The notes under the pieces: generated by a model
What the model saw: the letters and a program-made list of their open reading frames with translations, nothing else
What the model was told of the DNA's origin: nothing
The model's database searches: none
Shown here: positions 1-8,066 of the stretch, piece after piece
Position numbering within the stretch: position 1 is the first letter of the stretch
How the letters are laid out: the number at the start of each line of letters is the position of its first letter
Made by a program: the position numbers and the translations under genes
From: DASWJZ01 sp963814905
GTDB taxonomy: Bacteria > Pseudomonadota > Alphaproteobacteria > Rhizobiales > Afifellaceae
Assembly: GCA_963814905.1 (NCBI GenBank)
Contig: CAWFEM010000008.1
Location: 1 to 64,000, forward strand
DNA: 64,000 nt
Direction of reading: 5' to 3'

Positions 1-259
1 CGTCATGGCCAAGCGTGACGCCATAGAAGAACCGCAGAGCGCAGACCGTCTGGTTCAGAGCCGGCCACGAGATCCCGCTCGACACCAGGTGGACCTGGAA
101 CGCCCGCACGTCCTCCAGGCCGAGCCGGTCCGGCGACCGGCCGAAGAAGCGGCTGAACTTCGCGACCGCGTGAACGTAGGATCGCTGAGTTGCCGGCGAC
201 AGATTGCGGACCGTCATGTCCTCGATCATGCGGCGGCGCAAAGGGCTCAAATCGGCCAT
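1..259 (-). CDS. Tyrosine-type recombinase/integrase, N-terminal part (runs off left edge)
   Basis: This is the first 86 residues of a site-specific tyrosine recombinase read leftward; the catalytic domain lies outside the window. The protein begins MADLSPLRRRMIEDMTVRNL and continues with the SAM-like core-binding pattern of phage-type integrases (SPATQRSYVHAVAKF, then a later helix LNQTVCALRFFYGV). The ATG is fixed by GGAGG placed seven bases upstream. Recombinases with this N-terminus commonly accompany IS91-family elements in proteobacteria, so a mobile-element role is likely but inferred. The R-H-R-Y catalytic residues cannot be seen, so activity is unknown. Confidence 0.8.
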   Translation of the reverse strand, partial: MADLSPLRRRMIEDMTVRNLSPATQRSYVHAVAKFSRFFGRSPDRLGLEDVRAFQVHLVSSGISWPALNQTVCALRFFYGVTLGHD

Positions 260-850
260 CGGAAACCTCCTGTCTGAAGGGTTGGGCTTTGACACCCACG
301 ATCCTCTCAGACAGAAGGCGACCACCGCGACCTGGCCGCACTTGCCGCGCTAGCGGCTTCGTTCAATCCCCTTTATGGGTCCTGACCCTAGGTCGCAAAG
401 TTGGCGAACATCTGCTTCGAAGGAAGGGTGCGTCTGTCCACGCTTTCTACAAAGGAAAATATGGCCCGCGAGAATGAACTGGTTCCGGATCGGGAATGAA
501 CCGATCTCAGTATCCACTGCGTTCTGTTTGAGCCCCTGTTTAATGACGGAGCTAGAGCGCAAGCACCGGTGGCTAATTGGGCGGAGTCGCTGGCGTAGAG
601 CGTCACGAATCCTCCCGCAGCCCAGTTTCACCTCGCCCAATAATGGGGGAGGGGTGCGGTTGCGCCCGTCATGAGTGTAGCGCGCGAGCATCGCCCGTTC
701 TGATCGGCTCCGTTGCCATTCGCTCTCGAAGTCGCGCTGTTCGGCCCGTGTTCAACATCGAGCAATTTCGGCGAAAGTCGAGGCGGCTCCGGCGATTAGA
801 AAGAGGGCCTTTCCGAACATCGCGTCCGAAATATCCGGCGGCGGAAAACC
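260..850. other. Gene-poor stretch beside the recombinase
   Basis: About 590 bases with no gene I can recognise. Open frames of up to 113 codons exist on both strands, but none has a convincing ribosome site, domain or alphaproteobacterial codon pattern. Locally the base composition looks less GC-rich than in the flanking housekeeping genes. The sequence GGGTCCTGACCCTA near 374 resembles ends of some insertion sequences, but no matching second end was found. It is best read as mobile-element flank or eroded DNA. Confidence 0.4.
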
Positions 851-1861
851 CTATTCCGCCTCGTCCTCATACCCCGCCAAATGCAGCGGCTTGGCCGGTA
901 TCCCCTGAAGCTCGCACCAGCGGACCAGCGCCTCCTCGCGCCCGTGCGTCACCCACACCTCCTGCGGCGAGACCTCGCGGATCGTGGCGCAGAGCTCGTC
1001 CCAGTCCGCGTGGTCGGAGATGACGAGCGGCAGCTCCACGCCGCCCTGCTTGGCGCGCTGGCGGATGCGCATCCAGCCGGACGCGAAGCACGACACCGGA
1101 TCGGCGAAGCGCCGCGCCCAGCGGTCCTGGAACGCCGAGGGCGGGCCGACGACGATCGCGCCGGCAAAGTCCTTCTTGCGGCCCTTCTCCAGCGTGGCGG
1201 GCTCCAGCACGCCCAGGTCGATCCCCTCGCGCTGATAGAGATCGCAGAGCTTCTGCAGCGCGCCGTGGATGTAGATCGGCGCGTCGTAACCCGCCTCGCG
1301 GATCAGCGCGATGACGCGCTGCGCCTTGCCGAGCGCGTAGGCGCCGACGAGGTGCGTGCGCTCGGGGAATTGCGCGACGGAGGCGAGGAGCTTGGCGATC
1401 TCCGCGCGGTCGTCGGGGTGCCGGAAGACGGGAAGCGCGAACGTCGCCTCGGTGATGAAGACGTCGCAGGGGACGGGCGTGAACGGCGCGCAGGTCGGGT
1501 CGAGCCGCCGCTTGTAGTCGCCCGAGGCGACGATCCGCATGCCGTCCATCTCCACCGCGATCTGCGCGGAGCCGAGCACGTGCCCGGCCGGATGGAAGGT
1601 GACGGAAACGCCGTTGACGGTTTTCGTCTCGCCGAGAGCCGCGACCTCCGTGGAACCGGCGAAATCCGCGCCGTAGCGCTCCGCCATGATCTTGAGCGTT
1701 TCCGCGGTTGCCAGCACACTCCCATGCCCGCGCCGCGCATGGTCGGAATGGCCGTGCGTGACGAGCGCGCGCGGGACCGCCCGCGTCGGGTCGATATGGA
1801 AATCGCCGGGCGGGCAATAGATGCCGGCCGGCGTCGCGCAGAGAAGCTCGGTGAAGCGCAT
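851..1861 (-). CDS. Ligase-associated DNA exonuclease (metallo-beta-lactamase fold)
   Basis: This 336-residue protein of the metallo-beta-lactamase/beta-CASP-like superfamily matches the ligase-associated DNA damage response exonuclease group. The metal-binding motif is THGHSDHARRG near residue 35, followed by a GHVLGSAQI motif and SGDYKRR, as in mRNA/DNA-processing MBL nucleases. A further histidine lies in ISDHADW near the C-terminus. The ATG-dependent ligase that names the group starts divergently only about 270 bases away. In other bacteria this nuclease, the ligase, an Lhr-type helicase and a phosphoesterase form a DNA-repair cassette; the last two are not in this window. Confidence 0.88.
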   Translation of the reverse strand: MRFTELLCATPAGIYCPPGDFHIDPTRAVPRALVTHGHSDHARRGHGSVLATAETLKIMAERYGADFAGSTEVAALGETKTVNGVSVTFHPAGHVLGSAQIAVEMDGMRIVASGDYKRRLDPTCAPFTPVPCDVFITEATFALPVFRHPDDRAEIAKLLASVAQFPERTHLVGAYALGKAQRVIALIREAGYDAPIYIHGALQKLCDLYQREGIDLGVLEPATLEKGRKKDFAGAIVVGPPSAFQDRWARRFADPVSCFASGWMRIRQRAKQGGVELPLVISDHADWDELCATIREVSPQEVWVTHGREEALVRWCELQGIPAKPLHLAGYEDEAE

Positions 1862-1935
1862 GCGGGAGATATAGGGCAGGGGAGGCGCGGTTGCAGCGTC
1901 TGTTGAGGCTAGCCCCCGCGACGCTCCCTTCCACT

Positions 1936-2035
1936 GTCGTCATTGCCGGACTTGATCCGGCAATCCATTCCGCAACGGTCACGGAAGCCCCGGCGGGACG
2001 GAATGGATGCCATGGTCAAGCCATGGCATGACGAC
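1936..2035. repeat. Double-hairpin palindromic intergenic repeat, copy 1
   Basis: The element is bounded by GTCGTCAT and ATGACGAC. Hairpin one has arms ATTGCCGG/CCGGCAAT around ACTTGAT. The inner boundary pair is CCATTCCG/CGGAATGG. Hairpin two has arms TGCCATGG/CCATGGCA around TCAAG. It lies between the divergent exonuclease and ligase genes. It reads through into the ligase frame and creates a misleading upstream start for that gene. Confidence 0.85.
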
Positions 2036-2132
2036 GTTTGAGAAGAAGGACGCTCTTCCCCAGTTCCCTAACCCCCAACCAATCCCCAATCCCCAATCCC
2101 CACTCCCGCCTCCAAATCCCTATATTCCCGCC

Positions 2133-3761
2133 ATGCAGGCCTTCGCCGCTCTTCTCGACCGCCTCGTGCTGACGCCCGCCCGGAACGGCAAGCTCAGGCT
2201 GCTTGCCGACTACTTCGCCGCGACGCCCGATCCCGACCGCGGCTACGCGCTCGCGGCGCTGACCGGCGATCTTGCGATCGCCAGCGTCAAGCCGGCGATG
2301 CTGCGCGCGCTTGTCACGGAGCGCATGGACGAGGTGCTCTTCGGCTATTCCTACGATTATGTCGGCGACCTCGCCGAGACGATCTCGCTGGTCTGGCCGG
2401 CGCACGAAGGGCCGGGCGAGCCGCTGCGCCTGTCGGAGGTCGTGGAGGCGCTCCACGCCGCCTCGCGGCTGGAAGGCCCGCGCCTCGTGGAGCGCTGGCT
2501 CGACCGGCTCGACGCGTCGGGTCGCTATGCGCTCCTGAAGCTCGTCACCGGCGGCTTGCGCGTCGGCGTCACCGCGCGCCTCGCCAAGCAGGCGCTCGCC
2601 AGGATGGGCGGCAAGGACGTGACGGAGATCGAGGAGCTCTGGCACGGGCTCGCGCCGCCCTATGCGGAGTTCTTCGCTTGGCTTGAGGGCCGCGCCGCGC
2701 GCCCCGTCTCCGCCGCGCTCGCGCCCTTCCGCCCGGTTATGCTGGCGCAGGCGCTCGACGAGGCGGAGCTTTCCGGCCTCGCCCCGCAAGACTACGCCGC
2801 CGAATGGAAATGGGACGGCATCCGCGTGCAGGCGGTGGCGGAAGAGGGCGTGAGAAAACTCTATTCGCGCACCGGCGACGATATCTCCGGCGCCTTCCCC
2901 GACATCCTGGAGCATCTGACTTTCGAGGGCGCGCTCGACGGCGAGCTGCTTGTGGCGCGCGAGGATCAGGGCTCGATTGCCATCGCGCCTTTCGGAGACC
3001 TGCAGCAGCGGCTCAATCGCAAGACCGTGTCGCAGAAGCTCGTCCGCTCGCATCCCGCCTTCATCCGCGCCTACGATCTCCTGCGCGACGGCGAGGACGA
3101 TCCGCGCGCGCTCCCCTTCGCCGCGCGGCGCAAGCGGCTTGAGGTGTTCGTGCAGGAAATCGCCTCGCCGCGCATCGATGTCTCGCCGCTCGTCGATTTC
3201 GCGGGATGGGACGCGCTCGCCGCACTCCGCATGAATCCGCCGACCGACGGCCGCGTGCACGAGGTCGCCGAGGGGCTGATGCTGAAGCGCTGGGATTCCG
3301 CCTACGTGCCGGGCCGTCCGAAGGGGCCGTGGTTCAAGTGGAAGCGCGATCCGCACATCGTCGACGCCGTGCTCATGTATGCCCAGCGCGGCCACGGCAA
3401 GCGCTCCTCCTTCTACTCCGATTACACGTTCGGGGTCTGGTCCGGCGATGATACCGCGCCGGAACTGGTCCCCGTCGGGAAGGCGTATTTCGGCTTCACC
3501 GACGAGGAATTGCGCGAGCTTGACCGCTACGTCCGCAACAACACAACGGAACGCTTCGGCCCGGTGCGCGCGGTCCGCGCCGAGCCCAACCACGGGCTTG
3601 TGCTGGAGGTCGCCTTCGAGGGTCTGAACCGCTCGACCCGCCATCGCTCCGGCATCGCCATGCGCTTTCCCCGCATCAGCCGCCTCAGGTGGGACAAGCC
3701 GCCGGCGGAAGCGGATCGGCTGGAGACGCTGGAGAAGCTCCTGCCGGCCGAAGCGAAGTAG
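2133..3761 (+). CDS. ATP-dependent DNA ligase (ligase-associated repair cassette type)
   Basis: This 542-residue ATP-dependent ligase seals nicks in duplex DNA through a ligase-AMP intermediate. The nucleotidyl-transfer lysine is K226 in EWKWDGIR (motif I). Later motifs are DGELL, EGLMLKR and WFKWKRDP, and an N-terminal DNA-binding domain of about 200 residues precedes them. An OB-fold domain occupies the C-terminus. I chose the ATG at 2133 because the 42 codons upstream translate a palindromic repeat and proline-rich low-complexity sequence. The divergent exonuclease at 851-1861 is its usual partner. This enzyme is additional to the NAD-dependent replicative ligase that bacteria carry elsewhere. 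Confidence 0.92.
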   Translation: MQAFAALLDRLVLTPARNGKLRLLADYFAATPDPDRGYALAALTGDLAIASVKPAMLRALVTERMDEVLFGYSYDYVGDLAETISLVWPAHEGPGEPLRLSEVVEALHAASRLEGPRLVERWLDRLDASGRYALLKLVTGGLRVGVTARLAKQALARMGGKDVTEIEELWHGLAPPYAEFFAWLEGRAARPVSAALAPFRPVMLAQALDEAELSGLAPQDYAAEWKWDGIRVQAVAEEGVRKLYSRTGDDISGAFPDILEHLTFEGALDGELLVAREDQGSIAIAPFGDLQQRLNRKTVSQKLVRSHPAFIRAYDLLRDGEDDPRALPFAARRKRLEVFVQEIASPRIDVSPLVDFAGWDALAALRMNPPTDGRVHEVAEGLMLKRWDSAYVPGRPKGPWFKWKRDPHIVDAVLMYAQRGHGKRSSFYSDYTFGVWSGDDTAPELVPVGKAYFGFTDEELRELDRYVRNNTTERFGPVRAVRAEPNHGLVLEVAFEGLNRSTRHRSGIAMRFPRISRLRWDKPPAEADRLETLEKLLPAEAK

Positions 3762-3785
3762 CCGCCTTCATTCGGGTCATCCACT

Positions 3786-3883
3786 GTCGTCATGCCATGG
3801 CTTGACCATGGCATCCATTCCGTGACGGACATGTCTGCGACCGCGACGGAATGGATTGCCGGGTCGAGCCCGGCAATGACGAC
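3786..3883. repeat. Double-hairpin palindromic intergenic repeat, copy 2
   Basis: Same family as the element at 1936-2035, but with the two hairpins in swapped order: the TGCCATGG/CCATGGCA arm pair comes first and the ATTGCCGG/CCGGCAAT type second. The outer GTCGTCAT/ATGACGAC boundaries and the inner CCATTCCG/CGGAATGG boundaries are kept. It follows the ligase gene and precedes a small membrane-protein gene. Confidence 0.85.
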
Positions 3884-3962
3884 GAAGGTTGGGAGGGACG
3901 GGCGCCTTGCCCGACCGTTCCGCGCACTTTACCTAACGCCCGAGGCACGAACGGGACGAATC

Positions 3963-4241
3963 ATGCACGGACTGACGCGCTTTCTGGGCGATACGCCGCT
4001 TCGGGTGGCGGTCCGCCTCGTGCTCCTCTCCTTCGTCGTGGGGCTGGTTCTCTCCGTCCTCGGCATCCGCCCCTATCAGATCTACGAATGGGTCGAGCGC
4101 GCGGTCCTGCGCATCTACGACATGGGCTGGGAGTTCTTCTCAGGTTCGCTCGATTATCTGATCGCCGGCGCGGTGATCGTCGTGCCGCTTTTCCTGATCG
4201 CGCGTCTCTTCAAGCTCGGCGGCCGGCGCCGCCAAGAGTGA
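3963..4241 (+). CDS. Small membrane protein, DUF6460-like
   Basis: A 92-residue predicted inner-membrane protein with two hydrophobic segments (about residues 14-35 and 62-80) and a basic C-terminus ending GGRRRQE. The N-terminal half contains GDTPLRVAVRLVLLSFVVGL followed by a short helix around YQIYEWVERAVLRIYDMGW. It resembles the small DUF6460 family of alphaproteobacteria; function unknown. The ATG at 3963 is preferred because upstream codons read through repeat sequence. Confidence 0.7.
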   Translation: MHGLTRFLGDTPLRVAVRLVLLSFVVGLVLSVLGIRPYQIYEWVERAVLRIYDMGWEFFSGSLDYLIAGAVIVVPLFLIARLFKLGGRRRQE

Positions 4242-4314
4242 CCGGGGCGGAGTCTTCAGAAGCGTCTTCCGCCGCGCCGCAGGCGCGGGCGAGCCCGCGG
4301 TCCGTCCCTTCGCG

Positions 4315-5625
4315 GTGACGCACCGCACGGTCTTCCGCCTCGCCGTGCCGATGACGCTCGCTTATGTCACCGTGCCGCTGATCGGCGTGATCGACACGGT
4401 TGTGATCGGTCAGCTTGGAATCGCGGCGCTGATCGGCGGCATCGCCGTCGGCGCCATCATCCTCGACATCCTCTTCACCACGTTCAACTTCCTGCGCTCC
4501 GGTACGACCGGGCTCACCGCGCAGGCCGTCGGTGCGCAGGACAAGGTGGAGATCGTCGCGGTGCTCCTGCGCGCGTTGATCGTCGCGGGACTGAGCAGCG
4601 CGGCGATCCTGGTTCTGCAGATCCCGTTCATCGCGGCCAGCATCTGGTTCATGGATCCGGGGCCCGAGGTCGTGGCGGCGATCCAGGATTATCTCACGAT
4701 CCGCATCTGGGAAACGCCGCTGACCCTCGTCAACTACGCGCTGCTCGGCTGGTTCGTCGGGCTTGGCCGCTCGATGACGGTGCTCGCGATACAGACGCTC
4801 TTCGCCTGTCTCAACATCGTCTTTTCCGTCTGGTTCGTGCTCGGCCTCGACCTTGGGGTCACCGGCGTCGCCTGGGCCTCGGTGCTGTCGGAAACGATCA
4901 CCGTCATCGCGCAGGTGCCGGTCGTGCTCAGGCTCGCGCCGCTGTCAGGGCTGCCCGAGCGCGACCGCATCTTCGAGCGCGCCGGCTTTGCTCGGCTGAT
5001 CGGCGTCAACCGCGACATCATGATCCGCTCGTTCGTGCTCCTGTTCGCGTTCGCGTTCTTTACTCGCCAGGGCGCACAGTTTGGCGCGGTCATCCTCGCC
5101 GCCAATGCGATCCTGATGCACTTCTTCGTTGTCGGCGGCTATTTCCTCGACGGGTTTGCCACCGCCGCGGAGCAGCTCGCCGGCCGCGCCGTCGGCGCGC
5201 GCTTTCGCCCGGCCTTCGAGCGCGTCGTCAGGCTCACCACTTTTTGGGGTCTCGGCACCGGGATCGCGCTGTCGCTCGCCTATCTCGTCTTCGGCACGCT
5301 CATCATCGACCTGATGACGACGGCTCCGGACGTGCGCGAAATGGCGCGCCGCTTCCTGCCCTGGGCGGTGCTCACCCCGATCGCCGGCGCGGTTGCCTTT
5401 CAGATGGACGGCATCTTCATCGGCGCGACCTGGTCGCGCGACATGCGCAACATGATGCTCCTCTCCGTCGCGATCTATCTTCTCGCCTGGGCCGCACTCA
5501 CGCCGATCCTCGGCAATGACGGGCTGTGGCTGGCGCTCCTGATCTTTCTCGGCGCGCGCAGCGTCTCGTTCCATCTGCGCATGCGCGGGCTCCTGCCGCG
5601 GACCTTTCCGGCGGCCGCAGGCTGA
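4315..5625 (+). CDS. MATE-family efflux transporter (DinF-like)
   Basis: A 436-residue integral membrane protein of the multidrug and toxic compound extrusion family, which uses sodium or proton gradients to export organic cations or other compounds. About twelve hydrophobic segments are visible in two related halves. Recognisable family stretches are AVPMTLAYVTVPLIGVIDT near the N-terminus, FLRSGTTGLTAQAVGA around residue 60 and GYFLDGFATAAEQLAG in the second half. The DinF/NorM-like subgroup fits best. The start is a GTG; no better ATG lies upstream. It ends eight bases before the convergent haemoglobin gene. Confidence 0.88.
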   Translation: MTHRTVFRLAVPMTLAYVTVPLIGVIDTVVIGQLGIAALIGGIAVGAIILDILFTTFNFLRSGTTGLTAQAVGAQDKVEIVAVLLRALIVAGLSSAAILVLQIPFIAASIWFMDPGPEVVAAIQDYLTIRIWETPLTLVNYALLGWFVGLGRSMTVLAIQTLFACLNIVFSVWFVLGLDLGVTGVAWASVLSETITVIAQVPVVLRLAPLSGLPERDRIFERAGFARLIGVNRDIMIRSFVLLFAFAFFTRQGAQFGAVILAANAILMHFFVVGGYFLDGFATAAEQLAGRAVGARFRPAFERVVRLTTFWGLGTGIALSLAYLVFGTLIIDLMTTAPDVREMARRFLPWAVLTPIAGAVAFQMDGIFIGATWSRDMRNMMLLSVAIYLLAWAALTPILGNDGLWLALLIFLGARSVSFHLRMRGLLPRTFPAAAG

Positions 5626-5633
5626 GGATGACC

Positions 5634-6011
5634 TCAGGTGTCGACGGCGGTGCTGACGATCACGGCGCGGCGCGTCTCAAGGTCGGAAAGCACGGACGCC
5701 ACGTCCTCATCCTTCAGGCCGAAGCTCCACAACGTCTCTCCGAGAATCCCGAGCATCTCGTCGAACGCGTCGTCGTCGATCCGAAACCGCGCGTGTATTT
5801 CGCGAAGATGCACGTCCGTATAGCTCGGCGGGCCGCCCATCGCCGCCGCCAGGAAGCTTGTCTGGTGGTCGATCAGCCGGCGCATGTCGACGTCCGCGAA
5901 ATAAGGCGCGAGCCGCTCCGACCTGAGCACCCTGTCGTAGAAGCCGAAGACGATCCGCGCCACCGCCTCAAGTCCGCCGAGCCTCTCGTAGAGCGGTTCC
6001 ATCAAAGGCAT
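5634..6011 (-). CDS. Truncated haemoglobin (group 1-like)
   Basis: A 125-residue truncated globin of the 2-on-2 fold, which binds haem and usually handles O2 or NO. Family landmarks are LYERLGGLEAVARIV at the N-terminus, FYDRVL, APYFADVDMRRL and HQTSFLAAAMGGP, with the likely proximal histidine in HLREIHARF. The start at 6011 follows GGGAG by seven bases; an alternative ATG lies nine bases further in. It is convergent with the MATE gene and codirectional with pyrD, 113 bases away. The exact subgroup is uncertain from motifs alone. Confidence 0.85.
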   Translation of the reverse strand: MPLMEPLYERLGGLEAVARIVFGFYDRVLRSERLAPYFADVDMRRLIDHQTSFLAAAMGGPPSYTDVHLREIHARFRIDDDAFDEMLGILGETLWSFGLKDEDVASVLSDLETRRAVIVSTAVDT

Positions 6012-6124
6012 TCGACGGCTCCCGCTTCGGTCGGCGGCCGGTTGCATCGCGAAGCCGGCGAAATAGCACGCCGCCGCGGGGCCCTCCACACCAATCGGCC
6101 GACTTCGTGCTTTCCAGCCGAGTC

Positions 6125-7213
6125 CTAGCGCGGCCAGGCAGCCGCCCAGCGCTCCGTCTCGATGCCGCGCACGTCCTTGAGGGTCTTGATATTGCGCTCT
6201 TCGAGCCGCTTGACGAGGTCGGCGGCGATGCGCTTCGGCAGCGACGGCCCCTCATAGACGAGGCCCGTATAGAGCTGCACGAGGTCGGCACCCGCCGCGA
6301 TCTTCGACCAGGCGGCCGACGCGCCCTCGACGCCGCCGGCGCCGACGAGCACGAGATCGGGTCCGGCAAGTTGCCTTGCGCGCGCCAGCATCGCGGTGGA
6401 GAGCTCGAAAAGCGGCCGCCCGGAGAGCCCGCCGAGCTCCTGTGCGTGGCGCTTCGATTTCAGGTCCGGCCGCTTCACCGTGGTGTTCGCAATGATCAGG
6501 CCGTCAACGCCATGCGCCTTGGCCGCCTCGATCAGCGCGGAGAGCTCCGCGTCGTTCAGGTCGGGAGAGACCTTGAGGAGGATCGGCGTGCGTCGCCGGC
6601 ATTCCTCAATCGCTTCGTCGCGTGCCGTGCCGATCCGGTGGAGCAGCGCGGTCAGCGCCTCGCCGCTCTGTAGCGCGCGCAGGCCCGGCGTGTTGGGCGA
6701 GGAGACGTTGACTGTGAGATAGGCGGCCATCGGCGCGAAGAGCCGCACCCCGGCATAATAGTCGAAGAGACGATCCTCGCTGTCGCGGTTGGCGCCGATA
6801 TTGACACCGATGATGCCGGGCCGGCCGGCGCGCCGATCGAGCCGGTCGAGCGCGGCTTCGTGGCCTTCATTGTTGAAGCCGAGCCGGTTGATGAGCGCCC
6901 GGTCGGCGGAAAGCCGGAAGAGACGCGGCTTTGGATTGCCGTCCTGCGGAAGCGGCGTCAGCGTCCCGATCTCCGCGAAGCCGAAGCCGAGGCCGAGCAT
7001 GGCGTCCGGCGCCTTGCCGTCCTTGTCGAGGCCGGCGGCGAGGCCGACCGGGTTTGGGAAGTCGATGCCGAGCGCGCTGACGGCAAGCCGCGCGTCGGTC
7101 GCGATCGCCGGCGGACGCGACCCGCGCCAGCGCGCCGTGCGGATGGCCACGCGATGCGCGCGCTCCGGCTCAAGCAGCCTCAGCACCTGTGTCGCGCGAT
7201 CGCCGATCGTCAT
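6125..7213 (-). CDS. pyrD: Dihydroorotate dehydrogenase (quinone), class 2
   Basis: This 362-residue FMN enzyme oxidises dihydroorotate to orotate in pyrimidine synthesis, passing electrons to membrane quinone. The N-terminal extension of about 40 residues is the quinone-binding membrane segment of class 2 enzymes. Diagnostic stretches are NPVGLAAGLDKDG, FAEIGTLTPLPQDGNPKPR, NRLGFNNEG and NVSSPNTPGLR, where the serine is the class 2 catalytic base. Its start overlaps the end of the upstream DUF952 gene by four bases (ATGA), so the two are translationally coupled. Confidence 0.97.
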   Translation of the reverse strand: MTIGDRATQVLRLLEPERAHRVAIRTARWRGSRPPAIATDARLAVSALGIDFPNPVGLAAGLDKDGKAPDAMLGLGFGFAEIGTLTPLPQDGNPKPRLFRLSADRALINRLGFNNEGHEAALDRLDRRAGRPGIIGVNIGANRDSEDRLFDYYAGVRLFAPMAAYLTVNVSSPNTPGLRALQSGEALTALLHRIGTARDEAIEECRRRTPILLKVSPDLNDAELSALIEAAKAHGVDGLIIANTTVKRPDLKSKRHAQELGGLSGRPLFELSTAMLARARQLAGPDLVLVGAGGVEGASAAWSKIAAGADLVQLYTGLVYEGPSLPKRIAADLVKRLEERNIKTLKDVRGIETERWAAAWPR

Positions 7214-7554
7214 GGGATTTCCGGCGGGAAGAGATGGACCCCGGCCTCAAGCGGCAGTGGCGAAGTATCCCTCACCGCTTCGAGCGGCAGGGCGCCGTAG
7301 AGGTGGGGAAAGAGGTCGCCGCCGCGTGACGGCTCAAAACGCAGCGCCTCGCCGAGTGCTCCCGCATCGACCGCCACGAGCACGAGGTCGCCCTCTCCAG
7401 CGAAATGCCGCGCCGCGGTCTCCCGCAGTTGCCGGGCGGTGGAGAAATGGATGAAGCCGTCCGCAACGTCGACGGGCGCGCCCTCGAAGCGCCCGGCGCG
7501 CTCCGCCTCGCGCCAAAGCGCGCGGGGACAGATTTTGTAGATCGTCTGCGACAT
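7210..7554 (-). CDS. DUF952 family protein
   Basis: A 114-residue protein beginning MSQTIYKICPRALW and containing DGFIHFSTARQL, both typical of DUF952, whose fold is related to ADP-ribosyltransferase-like domains. Its biochemical role is unknown. The gene lies directly upstream of pyrD and overlaps it by four bases, an arrangement that is common in Rhizobiales. The start at 7554 was chosen because the 18 codons upstream carry no family similarity. Confidence 0.88.
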   Translation of the reverse strand: MSQTIYKICPRALWREAERAGRFEGAPVDVADGFIHFSTARQLRETAARHFAGEGDLVLVAVDAGALGEALRFEPSRGGDLFPHLYGALPLEAVRDTSPLPLEAGVHLFPPEIP

Positions 7555-7649
7555 CGCCCGCCAAGGATAGAAGGCGGAGGTTCGGCAGGCCAAGCACGCT
7601 TTCGCCACAGCCTTAGCCGTCCTATGGTTTTCGCGATATTGGGGGTCGC

Positions 7650-8027
7650 ATGCGTCTCTTTGCCCTGGGGCTTTTTCTTCTCGCCGCGTCTTCCGCGGCG
7701 GCGGACGAATCCGCGCGTTTCGCCTTTGTCGCGGCGGAGAACGGCGTGTTTCGCCTCGATACGTGGACCGGAGCCGTGTCGCTCTGCACGGCGAAAAACG
7801 GCGCGCTGATCTGTCTCAGCACGCCCGCGGCGGGTGCCGAGCACGCCCCGGCCGGTTCCGACGACACGGAGGCGCTGGAAGCGCGGGTCGCGGCGCTTGA
7901 GGCGGCTGCCGGAAACGGCCGCTCGGGCGCGCGCGACGATGCGATGGGTCGCGTCAAGATCCTGGCGGAGCGGATGATGCGGCGGCTCGCCGGACTTGTG
8001 CGCGAGATGAACGGCGAGACGCTCTAA
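7650..8027 (+). CDS. Hypothetical exported protein with coiled-coil tail
   Basis: A 125-residue protein with a clear signal peptide (MRLFALGLFLLAASSAAADE) and predicted periplasmic location. Residues 20-57 form a short globular part with two cysteines (SLCTAKNGALICLS) that could pair. Residues 68-120 are alanine- and glutamate-rich and look helical (EALEARVAALEAAA). I do not recognise the family with confidence. It is divergent from DUF952/pyrD and convergent with the symporter gene. Confidence 0.65.
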   Translation: MRLFALGLFLLAASSAAADESARFAFVAAENGVFRLDTWTGAVSLCTAKNGALICLSTPAAGAEHAPAGSDDTEALEARVAALEAAAGNGRSGARDDAMGRVKILAERMMRRLAGLVREMNGETL

Positions 8028-8031
8028 AACA

Positions 8032-8058
8032 TGCCCGGGGCTTGATCCGGGGCGCCGG
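8032..8058. repeat. Half copy of the palindromic repeat (single hairpin)
   Basis: The sequence CCCGGGGCTTGATCCGGGG resembles one hairpin of the double-hairpin family, including the CTTGAT loop. The outer boundary sequences and the second hairpin are absent. It lies between two convergent genes, where a hairpin could also help end transcription. No U-tract follows it. Confidence 0.4.
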
Positions 8059-8066
8059 CCAAGGCT

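Noticed and set aside
2007..2132. Upstream start for the DNA ligase
   Set aside because: The 42 additional codons translate the palindromic repeat and a proline/asparagine low-complexity stretch.
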